Assembly (NCBI GenBank): GCA_046262295.1
Contig: JBHENC010000005.1
Span: 261,622 to 325,621 of the forward strand
Origin: JBHENC01 sp046262295
GTDB taxonomy: Bacteria > Acidobacteriota > Blastocatellia > Pyrinomonadales > Pyrinomonadaceae
Direction: 5' to 3'
Length of the DNA: 64,000 nt
Below, one piece after another: positions 1-8,988 of this stretch. Every line of letters starts with the position of its first letter. Position 1 is the first letter of the stretch. A model generated the notes under the pieces. The model was not told where the DNA came from and made no database searches. It saw nothing but the letters and a program-made list of their open reading frames with translations. Position numbers and translations under genes: made by a program.

Positions 1-43
1 GTGTGCGGTCTGTAACGGATTCCAGCAAATTGACTTTAATCAT
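1..43 (-). CDS. pilN: PilN, type IV pilus assembly protein (5' fragment)
   Basis: Only the first 14 codons are in the window, reading MIKVNLLESVTDRT on the minus strand. PilN proteins characteristically begin with a short cytoplasmic INLL-type segment that binds PilM, and this peptide has it (KVNLL). The ATG overlaps the TGA of pilM in an ATGA arrangement at 40-43, so the two are translationally coupled. The rest of the gene, and presumably pilO, pilP and pilQ, lies beyond the left edge. Confidence 0.75.
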   Translation of the reverse strand, partial: MIKVNLLESVTDRT

Positions 44-1104
44 CGCGCGTCCACTCCTCTCAAAGCGAGACCGACGGCAACGGCCATTTCGGGAACGACC
101 TCGCGCATATAATCGGGATCGAAACGTCTCGCATCCACTTTAATACCCTTGAACGGATCGAAGACTTCAATCGGCATCTCGAAACGATTTCCCAGATACT
201 CGATTAGTCCGGGCAGCTTCGAGCCGCCGCCGGAAATAAGAATCTTTTGCACGGCAGAGCCGCCTTCTTCCGCCGTCGCCCGGTAAAAGTCCATTGTTTT
301 TTGCACCTCGAGCGCAAGAATGTCCGAGACGGTTTCGAGAATCGGATCAATGGCTTCCTGCTCGGTGTTTTCCGGCAACTGCAAGCCACGCTTGACGGCT
401 TCCGCATGATCGAAGGCGATGCCGAACTCTTTCTGCAACAGCCCCGTGTACTGGTTTCCGCCGACGCTGACATCGCGCGTAAAGACGGAGCGCGCGCCAT
501 TGAGAATGTTGATATTCATCGTCGCCGCGCCGATATTGAGCAGCGCCACGACTTCTCCGGCCTGCGGATTGTAGTTGACTTCGTAGCAGTTCTGGAGCGC
601 GAAGGCGTCAACGTCAATAATGGCGGGTTGCTTTCCGGCGAGCTGAATGGCCTGCTTGACGTTGGCGATTTTGTCGCGCTTGCAGGCGGCCATCAAAACG
701 TGTAAAGCGTCCGGCGAAGTGCCCGTAATCTGATAGTCGAGGCTTACGTCGGCGATGTCGAAAGGAATGTGCTCTTCGGCGTGCCAGTCAATGGATTCTT
801 CGAGTTCTTCTTCGCTCATCTGCGGCACGACGATGTTCTTGACGATCACGGAGTGGCCGCTGACGCCCGCCGCGACTCTGTCCGTTTTAATGGCGTGTTC
901 GCGGAAAATGTTCGAGATGACGTTCGACACATCGTTGAGTTCCATGATCTGCCCGTCAACGACCGAATCGGGCTGAATGTTTTCCAGACCGAGACTGACG
1001 AGTTGCAGGTTGCCCGGCTTGCCGCTCAGTTCGACGGCCTTGATCGAGCTGGAGCCGATGTCGAGTCCGACCAGACCCTTTTTCCCTAGACTGCGTTTAA
1101 ACAT
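40..1104 (-). CDS. pilM: PilM, type IV pilus inner-membrane platform ATPase-fold protein
   Basis: 354-residue actin-like (FtsA/MreB fold) cytoplasmic protein that binds the PilN N-terminus and links the pilus alignment complex to the cytoplasmic motor. The phosphate-binding motif GLVGLDIGSSSIKAVEL is at about residues 10-26, and a second nucleotide-binding motif, ILISGGGSKLPGL, lies near residue 300. The chosen ATG at 1104 has AAGGA about 10 bases upstream and gives the usual family start; an upstream in-frame ATG at 1164 would add 20 residues with no motif. The stop overlaps the pilN start by four bases. Family assignment is firm; the exact start is likely. Confidence 0.93.
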   Translation of the reverse strand: MFKRSLGKKGLVGLDIGSSSIKAVELSGKPGNLQLVSLGLENIQPDSVVDGQIMELNDVSNVISNIFREHAIKTDRVAAGVSGHSVIVKNIVVPQMSEEELEESIDWHAEEHIPFDIADVSLDYQITGTSPDALHVLMAACKRDKIANVKQAIQLAGKQPAIIDVDAFALQNCYEVNYNPQAGEVVALLNIGAATMNINILNGARSVFTRDVSVGGNQYTGLLQKEFGIAFDHAEAVKRGLQLPENTEQEAIDPILETVSDILALEVQKTMDFYRATAEEGGSAVQKILISGGGSKLPGLIEYLGNRFEMPIEVFDPFKGIKVDARRFDPDYMREVVPEMAVAVGLALRGVDAR

Positions 1105-1791
1105 GAGTTGAATGTTCCTTGCGAAGTATGGATCGCTGTTGTCTGCCGCGCCGTAAACGAGCACGCGCTTTGCGCGCTCTGGAGAACTTGGCGCACGCCG
1201 TTTTCTTTTTAGGTGAGCTGATGATGGTGTGGGTGAATTTCATGTGCTGCGGCCAGAAGGCCAACGCCGATTCTTAAATATAGCAACGGATGGCGTGACG
1301 ACACTGGTGGAGAAAGCATTTGTCGGCGCTCGCGTAAAGGGGGCACGGGCGCGTTCAAGAAAGATTTCAAAAGCGAGTGGACTTGTTAAGTGGAGGGACT
1401 GCTACGGGCAACGCGCAATAAAGTCGGACGCGCCACGAGAGGCCATCTCACTTCGGCAACCCGGCCAAGTCAAAAACCAAAGCGGCCTGACTTCCGTAGG
1501 CTTTGCGACCCCCGCTCACGCGGAGTGTGCCTTTTCGTTTGAGTTTCAAAGATAGCGACGCGCTGGCTTGCCTCTGTTTTTGCCCCGCACTCCGAAGAGA
1601 TTCGCGCGCGTCGTACTCTCTTACCGGCAGCGAAATAGCTTCCACTGCCACAAACAAGAATACGACAATCGCAAAACATTGTCAACGGCTTTTTACGAAG
1701 TTAAACCAGCGAAATTAAAGCTCGAAAAAGAGGAGAAGGCGAAAAAGACCGAACTACGGCTTCTAAGTAATTTATTTTCTACTGTTTAACC
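1105..1791. other. Long intergenic region, no gene recognised
   Basis: About 690 bases between the pilM start and the end of the acyltransferase gene. Short open frames occur on both strands, but none has a ribosome-binding site or a recognisable protein pattern. It presumably carries the promoter of the minus-strand pil operon near its left end; I cannot place it with confidence. Confidence 0.5.
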
Positions 1792-2631
1792 TTATCTCTC
1801 GCTGACTGTCTTAGTCTCTGCTGCGGCATTGGCTGGAGAATTGGTTGCGTTTGGTTTAACACGGATGGTCTTGGCGGGAATGCCCACTTTCACGTGATAC
1901 GGTTCGACATCCTTGGTGGCGACCGCACTGCTTCCGACCATCGCCTGTGCGCCGACCTGCACTCCAGCGAGCACCGTCGCGTGATACGTGATGCGTGCGC
2001 CATCGCCGATGCGCGTGACACGGTTTTCGACGTCGTTGATGTCAACGATATCGTGCGTGTGCGAATAGATGTTGGCGTAATCGGAGAGGGACACGTTGTT
2101 GCCGATCTCTATGCCGCCGCGATCATCAAGCAGCACGTGGCGATGCACCACGACGTTATCACCGAACGATAAATTGTAGCCGAAAGACCATTCGACGAAG
2201 TGCCAGCACTTGAAGTTCGCGCCGACGCGGCGAAAGACGAGGGGCGCGAGCATTCGCCGGAAGCGATGACCGAGCAGCGCATTCTGGCCGAGCGGCGAGC
2301 GGTCGTACATCTGCCACAGCCACACGAAAGGCTTGCGTTCGGCATACGCCGCCGCATCAATGTCAGGGTAATATTCCGGCTCCGTCGTCACATTGCGCGG
2401 ATCGAAGTTATGCAGCACGGCGCGCGCGGCTGGCGAAAGCGAGTCGGCATCGGGCGCGCGATTGAGGCTCTCGCCATGCGCGGCTATGCCGTAATAGATT
2501 TCATAAAGCGTATCGCGCACGACATCGTTCGGATCGCGCCGCCCGTCGGTTAAAGCTTGGTGCAACGCCTCCAGAAATTCATCGAAGGCGGCTTCGGCGG
2601 GCGGCTGGGCGCGTAGTTGACGATACGACAT
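1792..2631 (-). CDS. Left-handed beta-helix (hexapeptide repeat) acyltransferase
   Basis: 279 residues from the ATG at 2631, which has AGAGGT about 10 bases upstream. The C-terminal half shows hexapeptide-repeat character (GIEIGNNVSLSDYANIYSH, then ARITYHATVLAGVQVGA and MVGSSAVATKDV) ending in HVKVGIPAKTIRVKP, the pattern of maltose/galactoside O-acetyltransferase-like and colanic acid-type enzymes. His residues in the NIYSHTHDI segment would be near the active site. The N-terminal 130 residues are helical and not a domain I recognise. The acceptor is unknown; a sugar or envelope polysaccharide is plausible. The open frame runs upstream to 2793, but those extra codons look non-coding and lie in the divergent promoter region. 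Confidence 0.8.
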   Translation of the reverse strand: MSYRQLRAQPPAEAAFDEFLEALHQALTDGRRDPNDVVRDTLYEIYYGIAAHGESLNRAPDADSLSPAARAVLHNFDPRNVTTEPEYYPDIDAAAYAERKPFVWLWQMYDRSPLGQNALLGHRFRRMLAPLVFRRVGANFKCWHFVEWSFGYNLSFGDNVVVHRHVLLDDRGGIEIGNNVSLSDYANIYSHTHDIVDINDVENRVTRIGDGARITYHATVLAGVQVGAQAMVGSSAVATKDVEPYHVKVGIPAKTIRVKPNATNSPANAAAETKTVSER

Positions 2632-2850
2632 AGCTCTTTTACCTCTTAACCGGAACGCGCCAGCGGCCTGCGCCCAGTTGCATAATTCGATTAATAGTGC
2701 GGGATAGGCATTCAAAGTATCACAGACAAAATTGCACGGCAACGCGCAGCAAGCTCGCGTATAAAGCACGCCGGAAAATTCTCGACGGCGCACGTCCGAC
2801 CCTTGTGCGCCTTGCCTCGCGCGATGCCGGACGGTTAGGATAAATGAACG

Positions 2851-4590
2851 ATGAAAAGGTTTCGTTCGGTTCTGCTGCCGGTCTCTGTGCTGGCAATTTT
2901 TTGTGTCGCATGGTTATGGTGGAACCATTCCGACAGAGTTGACATGGCGGCGACAGTACCGGGCGACTCCCTCGTCTATCTGGAAGCTGACAGCTTGCCG
3001 CAAATCCTGCGCGCCGTGACAGGAACGGACGCATGGAAGACGCTTGCGCCTGTCGCGGGCGTCGGCGCGAGTTTCGGCAGCGTTGGTTGGCTGAGCCGCC
3101 TCGCGGCATGGACGGGCATCGGCCCGGCGGATGCAGTGGTCTTTGCCCGCGCGCAAGTCGCCGTCGCGGTGCTTAACTTCGAGACGACGGCGGGCAGCGT
3201 CAAACCACGCGCGGCGGCGGTGATTGAAACGCACACGGGCGAACGGCGCACACGCGCGGCCATCGAAAAGCGCGTCGGCGATTTCGCCCAACACGCTTAT
3301 TCCAATATTCGCGTCGAACGAAAACAACTTGACGGCGCGGAATGGACGACGTGGAGCCAAACGAACACGTCGAGCGATGAAACGGATCGTCGCATCATCG
3401 CGGCGATTACGGGCAGCCTCGCCGTTATCGGCAACGACGAGCAGGCGGTGCGCGCGTGTCTCGCCGTGCATAACGGTGAAAGGCCGAGCCTCGCGGTTGA
3501 TCGCCAGATGACGGCGATGCGCGGGCGTGTGGCGAGCAATGAATCGCTTGCCTTCGGTTATGTCTCACCGGCGGGCGCGGCGAAGTTGCTGGAAGTGGCC
3601 GCCGCCGTCTACGCTTCGCAGATTTCTCTGAACCCCCGCGCGCAAAGCTTCGCCGCAAGTCTTTTGCCGCAACTCGCGGGCAAAGTTTTAGGCAGCATCG
3701 GATGGAGCGCGCGTTCGTCCGACGGCCAGATTGAGGATCGCTATTTTCTCTCGCTGCAAAACGGCGTGGCCGCGCGGCTACGTGATGCGCTTGCGCCCTC
3801 GCCTTCCCTGACATTCAATGCCGGAGAGTTTTTGCCCGCCGGAACTTATTCGACGACGCGCTACAATTATCTCGATCCGTCTGCCGCGTGGCGCGGTTTG
3901 AACGACGCCGTTTCGTCGCAATTAGATTCTTTGAGCGCATCGCTCGTGCAGACGTTTCTCAATGCCGCGCTGCAACCTTACGGCATCGAAGACCCTTCCC
4001 AATTCTTTCGCGCTATCGGCTCCGAAATCGTCACCGCACGGCTGGACGATACGGGGGAAAGCACGGTGCTGATGGCTGAGGTGCGCGATGAGAAGGCGTT
4101 GCGCACGCTGGTCGCACGCAGGCTCGGCGCGAGTGCGCGTATCGAGCGCGTCGGTGAAACGGAGATGCTCGTCTCCAGAGACGCGACGCGCGAGGCCGCT
4201 GCTTTTGTCGCCGGACATTTAATCGTCGGCTCACGCGAAAGCCTTCGCCGCTGCCTTGTCGCTTACAGCGAACACCGTACGCTGGCTTCGACCAACAGTT
4301 TCCAACTCACTGCGCGTTCGTCTCTAGCGGCCAACGTGAAGGGCGCGCTGACGCTCACGAATGATGAAAGGGCGGCGCGCGAGTTAATTCTTTTCGTCGC
4401 CGCACAGAGCGGCGCACGACCTCGCGCCGCCGACAAAGAAGAGTTGAAGCGTGCGCTTGAAAGCTTACGATTCGCCGTCACGGAAACGCGCCCCGTCGAA
4501 GAAGGTTTCGAGCGCATCACGCACTCGTCATTCGGGCAGTTCGGCGCGTTGGCACGATTATTTTCGGATGATGAACAGAAGCAACGATAA
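2851..4590 (+). CDS. Membrane-anchored protein of unknown function, DUF3352-like
   Basis: 579 residues with an N-terminal signal anchor (hydrophobic residues about 7-25, flanked by KR and WW) and a long soluble, probably periplasmic part. It opens with AATVPGDSLVYLEADSLPQIL, close to the usual opening of DUF3352-type proteins, where a substrate-like domain is exported. The phrase FLPAGTYSTTRYNYLDPSAAW recalls domains in bacterial proteins that score a maximum error. No catalytic motif is visible. It is transcribed divergently from the acyltransferase, with about 220 bases between starts. The function is not known and the DUF3352 resemblance is only suggestive. Confidence 0.7.
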   Translation: MKRFRSVLLPVSVLAIFCVAWLWWNHSDRVDMAATVPGDSLVYLEADSLPQILRAVTGTDAWKTLAPVAGVGASFGSVGWLSRLAAWTGIGPADAVVFARAQVAVAVLNFETTAGSVKPRAAAVIETHTGERRTRAAIEKRVGDFAQHAYSNIRVERKQLDGAEWTTWSQTNTSSDETDRRIIAAITGSLAVIGNDEQAVRACLAVHNGERPSLAVDRQMTAMRGRVASNESLAFGYVSPAGAAKLLEVAAAVYASQISLNPRAQSFAASLLPQLAGKVLGSIGWSARSSDGQIEDRYFLSLQNGVAARLRDALAPSPSLTFNAGEFLPAGTYSTTRYNYLDPSAAWRGLNDAVSSQLDSLSASLVQTFLNAALQPYGIEDPSQFFRAIGSEIVTARLDDTGESTVLMAEVRDEKALRTLVARRLGASARIERVGETEMLVSRDATREAAAFVAGHLIVGSRESLRRCLVAYSEHRTLASTNSFQLTARSSLAANVKGALTLTNDERAARELILFVAAQSGARPRAADKEELKRALESLRFAVTETRPVEEGFERITHSSFGQFGALARLFSDDEQKQR

Positions 4591-4630
4591 AGAATCAAGG
4601 TATTCGAGAGACAGGCGGGCTGACGCGATT

Positions 4631-6028
4631 TTAAGCGTCGAACGCCGGATAGTCGAACGGGTGATCGGCGAGGACGGCGCGCATATTGATTTGGCCGTGA
4701 AGCGTTTCGAGATACGCGCCGAAGCGGTGCAGCACGGGCGTCAATTCAACTGCGCCGCGTGATGCTGCGACCTCTTCGATGAAACGCTCGCAGGCTTCCC
4801 AATCTTTGTACATCAAATAACGCAGGCTGCCTTCGCGGAACTCTGCGAGGCGTTCGAGAAGTTGCGCGACAGGATAACGGTCACGCTCTTTTTCGCCGCG
4901 CCGCACAAGCTGCATCAGCGTCCACAAATCCGCGCGTAGGGCAAGCGATTGATCGAGCTTCGTCTGGAATTGATTGAAGAGCCGTGCGCCGTCGAGCGTG
5001 GCATCGAAAAGCTGCGCGAGCGTGACCGTTGACTGCTGAAAGGAATCGCGCAACAGGCCGTGCGCGTTTTCGACTTTGGCATAGATCGCGGGCGCTTGCC
5101 GCAACGCGCAGAGGCCGACGAGTTCGTGCGCGAAGACCTTGCGCAATTCCATACCAATCGCGTAGCTTGTGCCGTCAAGCGCATCGAAGATTGCTTCGTC
5201 TAAATTTTCACGCCGCAACGCCTGCGTTTCGATAAAGGCGAGCAGGGCGCGCGAGTCTTCATGCACAAGCGTGAAGAGCGGCAGCAATTGCTTGAGCGGC
5301 TGATCGCGGCGCAGATGCTTTTCGACGATGCGAAGTTGTTCGAGCAAGTTCGATAGATCGCCGAAGATGCGCAGCATATCGCCGCCGAGCGATTCGGTTC
5401 CGGTGATGGCGCGTGCCAATGCAAGTAAAGGAGCTTGGACATTTCCGTTTCTCTGGTGGCGAGCGCGACGGGCGAGTAAGCGCGCGATGCCGCAGTGTTC
5501 GATCTCGCGTTCGAGAATCTTTCCAAGCCCCGCCCATGCTTGAAAACCGACGTGTTCGGATTCAAGCATCGCGTCGCAAACAGCGCGTGCGTCGGCCAGC
5601 GTTTCAGAGAGAGCGACAGCGGAAAGGTCTTCAGGCACTGACGATGAATTTTGTGCGTGCCCTTCTTCAGGCGCGAGGAATTCAGCGGATGCGAGAAAAT
5701 CCAACTCGACGCCGGTTTCCGCTTCGTTAGCGGCGGCCATGCGTGACGGCTCGTTGTTGATCGTGCCGAGCGCAAGCTGTGAGCATTTAAGCAGTGTCTG
5801 GCGAACAATACGTAGCTCACGATGCCAGTTGCGTGTGAGCGCCTCGGCGTGCTCCGGCTCTGTGAACGGATGATTGCGCGGCTTAAAGAAACTCAGCAAA
5901 GCGCGCAACCACAAATCGAGTTGCGCCGCATCATTATTATCCGGTGCGGCTTCAAGACGGACGTGCCGCTCCGCGTGGCGAGTTTCGTCGCGCGCCGCTT
6001 GCTCTGTCGGGGAAATACTTGTGTCCAA
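4631..6028 (-). CDS. Uncharacterised, largely helical cytoplasmic protein
   Basis: 465 residues, no signal peptide and no transmembrane segment. The start is a TTG at 6028 with AGAGG about 12 bases upstream; no in-frame ATG lies near the N-terminus. The composition is rich in Leu, Ala, Glu and Arg with long amphipathic helices, and there is no metal or nucleotide motif. The C-terminal third contains DWEACERFIEEV and FGAYLETLHGQINMRAVL. Third-position base bias is consistent with a real gene and the frame is open for almost 1.4 kb. I do not recognise the family. It ends 40 bases from the convergent upstream gene. Confidence 0.65.
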   Translation of the reverse strand: MDTSISPTEQAARDETRHAERHVRLEAAPDNNDAAQLDLWLRALLSFFKPRNHPFTEPEHAEALTRNWHRELRIVRQTLLKCSQLALGTINNEPSRMAAANEAETGVELDFLASAEFLAPEEGHAQNSSSVPEDLSAVALSETLADARAVCDAMLESEHVGFQAWAGLGKILEREIEHCGIARLLARRARHQRNGNVQAPLLALARAITGTESLGGDMLRIFGDLSNLLEQLRIVEKHLRRDQPLKQLLPLFTLVHEDSRALLAFIETQALRRENLDEAIFDALDGTSYAIGMELRKVFAHELVGLCALRQAPAIYAKVENAHGLLRDSFQQSTVTLAQLFDATLDGARLFNQFQTKLDQSLALRADLWTLMQLVRRGEKERDRYPVAQLLERLAEFREGSLRYLMYKDWEACERFIEEVAASRGAVELTPVLHRFGAYLETLHGQINMRAVLADHPFDYPAFDA

Positions 6029-6198
6029 AACTTTAACAAGCCTCTATTGATTTTAGGCTGCGTCAGGTCGCACCGGTCAGCGCGTCCTGCCATGATTGTA
6101 AGCGCGAAAGCATCCTGCTGGCAAAACAACTATCATTCAGGCAGTCAAATAAAGAACGCAGCAGGCCGGTTTTCCGGCTCTGCTGAAAGCTGATTCCG

Positions 6199-6822
6199 AT
6201 GTCGAAGGCAAATCTCGATGAGCTTTTAATTGCGACGCGCAACAAAGGTAAAGTGCGTGAGTTGGAGGCGCTTTTGAGCGGCTTGCCGGTGCGCCTGCGT
6301 AGCCTTCAGGAATTTCCGCAGCTCGGCGAGGTGGCGGAAACCGGCGCGACCTTTGCGGAGAACGCCGCGCTCAAAGCGCAAACTTACGCACGCGCGGCAG
6401 GTGTCTTCACGCTTGCGGACGATTCCGGCCTCGAAGTCGAAGCGCTCAATGGCGCGCCCGGCATCTTTTCGGCACGCTACGCTGGCGCAGACGCGACGGA
6501 CGCAGAACGCATCACACGATTGCTGCACGAGCTTGATCGCACACAGGATGAGCTACGTCGCGCACGCTTCGTGTGCGTGATCGCCATCGCCGATTCTTCG
6601 GGAGAGTTGCTTCATGTTTCGGAAGGAGTTTGTGCGGGCGGTATTGCGCACGCGCCAAGCGGCGACAACGGATTCGGTTACGATCCGATTTTTATCCCTG
6701 ACGGATACGCGCAAAGCTTTGCCGAGTTGTCAGCACAGTTGAAGCAACAAATCAGCCATCGTGCCCGCGCGCTCAAACAGGCACGCGCCTTTCTGCAAAC
6801 GTACTCACCGAATCGGCTTTGA
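6199..6822 (+). CDS. rdgB: RdgB/HAM1 non-canonical purine NTP pyrophosphatase
   Basis: 207 residues. Hydrolyses dITP, XTP and ITP to monophosphates, keeping deaminated purines out of DNA and RNA. Family motifs are all present: LLIATRNKGKVRELEALL at the N-terminus (substrate-binding T/S-N-K), GATFAENAALKA, LADDSGLEVEALNGAPGIFSA with the catalytic metal-binding DD, and GDNGFGYDPIFIP near the C-terminus, followed by KQQISHRARAL. Length matches the family. A single gene, 170 bases after the divergent start of the uncharacterised minus-strand gene. Confidence 0.96.
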   Translation: MSKANLDELLIATRNKGKVRELEALLSGLPVRLRSLQEFPQLGEVAETGATFAENAALKAQTYARAAGVFTLADDSGLEVEALNGAPGIFSARYAGADATDAERITRLLHELDRTQDELRRARFVCVIAIADSSGELLHVSEGVCAGGIAHAPSGDNGFGYDPIFIPDGYAQSFAELSAQLKQQISHRARALKQARAFLQTYSPNRL

Positions 6823-6894
6823 CCGGCTCTTAACATTCTTGCCTGAATAGTCTGTAAAGAGCGTGCCGGTTACGGGGCATTTGATTGTTTGAAG

Positions 6895-6923
6895 TTGCGA
6901 TGCAAGAATGGATGACTTAGAAT
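6895..6923 (+). promoter_or_regulatory. Sigma70-type promoter for tRNA-Pro
   Basis: TTGCGA at 6895-6900 and TAGAAT at 6918-6923, separated by 17 bases. It sits about 55 bases before the tRNA 5' end, downstream of the rdgB stop. Confidence 0.5.
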
Positions 6924-6977
6924 CGAATCTCTTCGGCATGGCGGCTGATTGCTTTCACCGCAGAACAGTTAAGATTT

Positions 6978-7054
6978 CGGGCAGTGGCGCAGCCTGGTAG
7001 CGCACCGCATTTGGGATGCGGGGGTCGGAGGTTCGAATCCTCTCTGCCCGACCA
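6978..7054 (+). tRNA. tRNA-Pro (anticodon TGG)
   Basis: 77 bases with CCA encoded. The acceptor stem CGGGCAG pairs with CTGCCCG, and the anticodon arm CGCAT-TTTGGGA-ATGCG carries TGG. The T arm contains GGTTCGAATCC. The C1-G72 end pair is normal for proline tRNAs. A second proline tRNA (CGG) is at 35138-35214. Confidence 0.97.
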
Positions 7055-7062
7055 ATTGATTA

Positions 7063-7102
7063 AACGACAAACGGTGGGACGCGCGTCCCACCGTTTGTCG
7101 TT
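7063..7102 (+). terminator. Strong hairpin after tRNA-Pro
   Basis: Perfect 18-base inverted repeat (arms 7063-7080 and 7085-7102, loop GCGC) starting nine bases after the tRNA CCA end. There is no clear T-run afterwards, so it may act as a terminator or as a 3' processing barrier. Confidence 0.55.
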
Positions 7103-7216
7103 CGCCGCGCTCTTATCAAACGGCGTGTCGTTTTCATATTTTGTCGAAAGAGAATCCGCAGGGATTGATTGGCAGTGTCGGGTGAATCAGACACACCATG
7201 TTTGCAAACAGAAACC

Positions 7217-7244
7217 GCCTCTCTCTGAAATTTCAGAGAGAGGC
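7217..7244 (-). terminator. Rho-independent terminator of the 7273-7839 gene
   Basis: Perfect palindrome with 14-base arms centred at 7230/7231. On the minus strand it is followed by a T-rich stretch (GGTTTCTGTTTG) and it starts 29 bases after the stop codon. Confidence 0.7.
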
Positions 7245-7272
7245 AGTTCACTAAAAAGCTTACTTCAAATAC

Positions 7273-7839
7273 CTATGGGGTTGTCAGTCCCCTAACTTGA
7301 ATGTTGCCGCCGTCAATCGGAAACTGATCGAAGTCCGGCTGTAGCGCGCACGCAGACGCCTGTGTAAAGTCCAGGTCGGCGTCACAAGAAAAGGCTATTA
7401 AACTGATGGTGTCTCTATTCTTTCCCGGCTCGCCATTGTCGAATACCGTAAAGAAGCCCCGACAACCATCACCCAGATTGGGGTCGTTGCTATTCCTGAC
7501 TGTTCCACCGATAGCGGCTCTTTTGCCTATGACATTGCCACCCGAATCTCTAACATCAGTGACGAGAAGGCAGCTAATATCCAGCTTTGCCCGGAAATCA
7601 AAGCCGGGATTATGGATTGTTGCCGATCCCTTGACAGTGCCATCCTGCTGCTGAATTGCACTGAACGAAAACTGTCGCTTTTGTCCGCTGGGAAGCGTCA
7701 GCGTTCCATGACCGTTCGCCGATGCTTTATCAGTTTGAGTTTGCGCCACCGAGTGGGGCGCTAACACAAACAATACGGCAACCGCCAGCGTAGCAATCAG
7801 ACCCGGTAGAATGAGAAATTTAGCTGTTTTGGTTTTCAT
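7273..7839 (-). CDS. Secreted protein of unknown function
   Basis: 188 residues from the ATG at 7839, which has a GGAG-type ribosome site; the open frame extends 11 codons further without a ribosome-binding site. An N-terminal signal peptide is clear (MKTKTAKFLILPGLIATLAV to about residue 34, cut near SVAQ). The mature part has a beta-rich look: NGHGTLTLPSGQKRQFSF, then a stretch resembling exported beta-sandwich proteins (GTVKGSATIHNPGFDFRAKL). Two Cys pairs may form disulfides. No enzyme motif is visible. GC is somewhat lower than in neighbours. Function unknown. Confidence 0.7.
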   Translation of the reverse strand: MKTKTAKFLILPGLIATLAVAVLFVLAPHSVAQTQTDKASANGHGTLTLPSGQKRQFSFSAIQQQDGTVKGSATIHNPGFDFRAKLDISCLLVTDVRDSGGNVIGKRAAIGGTVRNSNDPNLGDGCRGFFTVFDNGEPGKNRDTISLIAFSCDADLDFTQASACALQPDFDQFPIDGGNIQVRGLTTP

Positions 7840-8077
7840 CGGGAGCACTCCTTTAATTGGTTGAGTACGCACTACTACCGCACGTAGAAGTGCAGGGTTT
7901 GATCATAGAAAGGCGAGCGAAGTGTCTACACTATCTGTAGTCTTCGCACAAGGGCCTTGCGGACTTTTGAGGCTGCGGAATATATAAATTCAAAGCGGAA
8001 AAGTCAATCCTCTGGGGAGCTAGGTGAACGCGCAAAAGAGACGCACGTATAACCTTGCTGGATCGCCAACATAAAGG

Positions 8078-8101
8078 CGACCTAAACGGGTCGGTTTTTT
8101 C
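8078..8101 (+). terminator. Orphan rho-independent terminator
   Basis: CGACC, loop TAAAC, GGGTCG, then GTTTTTTCTG. No plus-strand gene ends upstream between 7840 and here, so it may end a short untranslated transcript or lie in the leader of the HU-like gene. Confidence 0.5.
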
Positions 8102-8169
8102 TGTTTTTTGGTTGCTAGAAATACGAAAAAGAGCTTTTTTCGGGTGAAAGCGGCGGAAATGGCGATTTT

Positions 8170-8201
8170 TTGAAGACTTCTGGTAGCGTCTATGCTATAT
8201 G
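8170..8201 (+). promoter_or_regulatory. Possible promoter of the HU-like gene
   Basis: TTGAAG at 8170-8175 and TATATG at 8196-8201 preceded by TGC (extended -10). The 20-base spacing is long, so the extended -10 would matter most. Confidence 0.35.
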
Positions 8202-8256
8202 TTTCCACGCTTTATCAATTTTCCTCAAAATAATCGGAGGTAATCAATACTACGCC

Positions 8257-8577
8257 ATGGCGACTAAAGCGGCAGCAAGCAGCAAGAAACGCATGACCCA
8301 ATCGGAAGTAATCAACCATTTTGCCGAAAAGTTCGGAATGAAACGCGCTCAAGCCAAAGAGGTGTTCGACGAGCTGGCACAGTTAGCGAGCCGGGAAGTA
8401 AGCACAAACGGTGAATTTGCCCTTCCGGGCTTCGGTAAATTAGTTTTGTCACAGCGCAAGGCACGCGAAGGACGCAACCCTGCGACCGGCGAAACCATCC
8501 AGATTCCGGCCAAAACTACGCTCAAGTTTCGCGTCGGCAAAGGCATGAAAGATACGGTCGTACCTAAAAAGAAGTAA
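8257..8577 (+). CDS. HU/IHF family DNA-binding protein
   Basis: 106 residues, a histone-like protein that bends and compacts DNA as a dimer. The fold is clear: a basic N-terminal extension (ATKAAASSKKR), helices TQSEVINHFAEKFGMKRAQA and KEVFDELAQLA, then the beta-arm signature GEFALPGFGKLVLSQRKARE followed by GRNPATGETIQIPAKTTLKF, with the intercalating Pro in the RNPATGE loop. The C-terminus is basic (VVPKKK). The ATG at 8257 follows GGAGG by 16 bases, which is long; no nearer start exists. A longer upstream frame from 8170 is not supported. Confidence 0.95.
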   Translation: MATKAAASSKKRMTQSEVINHFAEKFGMKRAQAKEVFDELAQLASREVSTNGEFALPGFGKLVLSQRKAREGRNPATGETIQIPAKTTLKFRVGKGMKDTVVPKKK

Positions 8578-8603
8578 CCGGCGTCTTCTTCATACCGCAC
8601 AGC

Positions 8604-8670
8604 GAAAGCGCCGCCTCGCCACACCCGTTAAACTCTTCTACTATCACGGGTCGTAGCGGGCGGCGCTTTC
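8604..8670 (+). terminator. Long hairpin after the HU-like gene
   Basis: Perfect 12-base arms GAAAGCGCCGCC (8604-8615) and its complement at 8659-8670 enclose 43 bases that contain a further short ACCCG/CGGGT stem. The T-run is weak (TTTCATTTAT). Confidence 0.5.
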
Positions 8671-8988
8671 ATTTATGTGTCCCAAAAGCTGTTTAGCCAC
8701 TGTTTTACAATGCTCTCACATCGCTCCGACGCCACTCGAAGATTTTTCTGGCTTTTTTCATGAGTTATCGGTATAATCCGTCGTTTCGATTAACCCTGTC
8801 ATTTCAGGTTATGCGCCTCTGACAGTATTGGCGTGCGTTCAGTCAGGATACAATCTTTTCGATTTTGCAACACTTTTGCATCCTGAATTGTTTAGTTATC
8901 ATCTAACTTCTACTTGTACAAAATAAGAGAGCCGTGCCGAGGGGGAAATAGCCGGGCGGACTCTTGAGATTAAGGAGCAACAGGCAAC
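8671..8988. other. Intergenic region with a possible structured leader
   Basis: About 320 bases with no coding frame. The last 60 bases before the next gene are purine- and GC-rich (GCCGTGCCGAGGGGGAAATA, then a GGGCGGACTCT stretch), and AGAGCCG and CGGACTCT could form the base of an imperfect hairpin. I cannot tie it to a known RNA family. Confidence 0.3.

Larger units (their letters stand above)
7840..8256. other. Intergenic region with terminator-like hairpin and HU promoter
   Basis: About 415 bases between divergent genes. It holds a plus-strand hairpin plus T-run at 8078-8101 and a possible extended -10 promoter just before the HU-like gene. No open frame in it looks coding. Confidence 0.5.

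Noticed and set aside
1229..1555. Plus-strand open frame of 108 residues upstream of pilM
   Set aside because: No ribosome site, no protein-like pattern and no partner; it looks like chance in GC-rich non-coding DNA.
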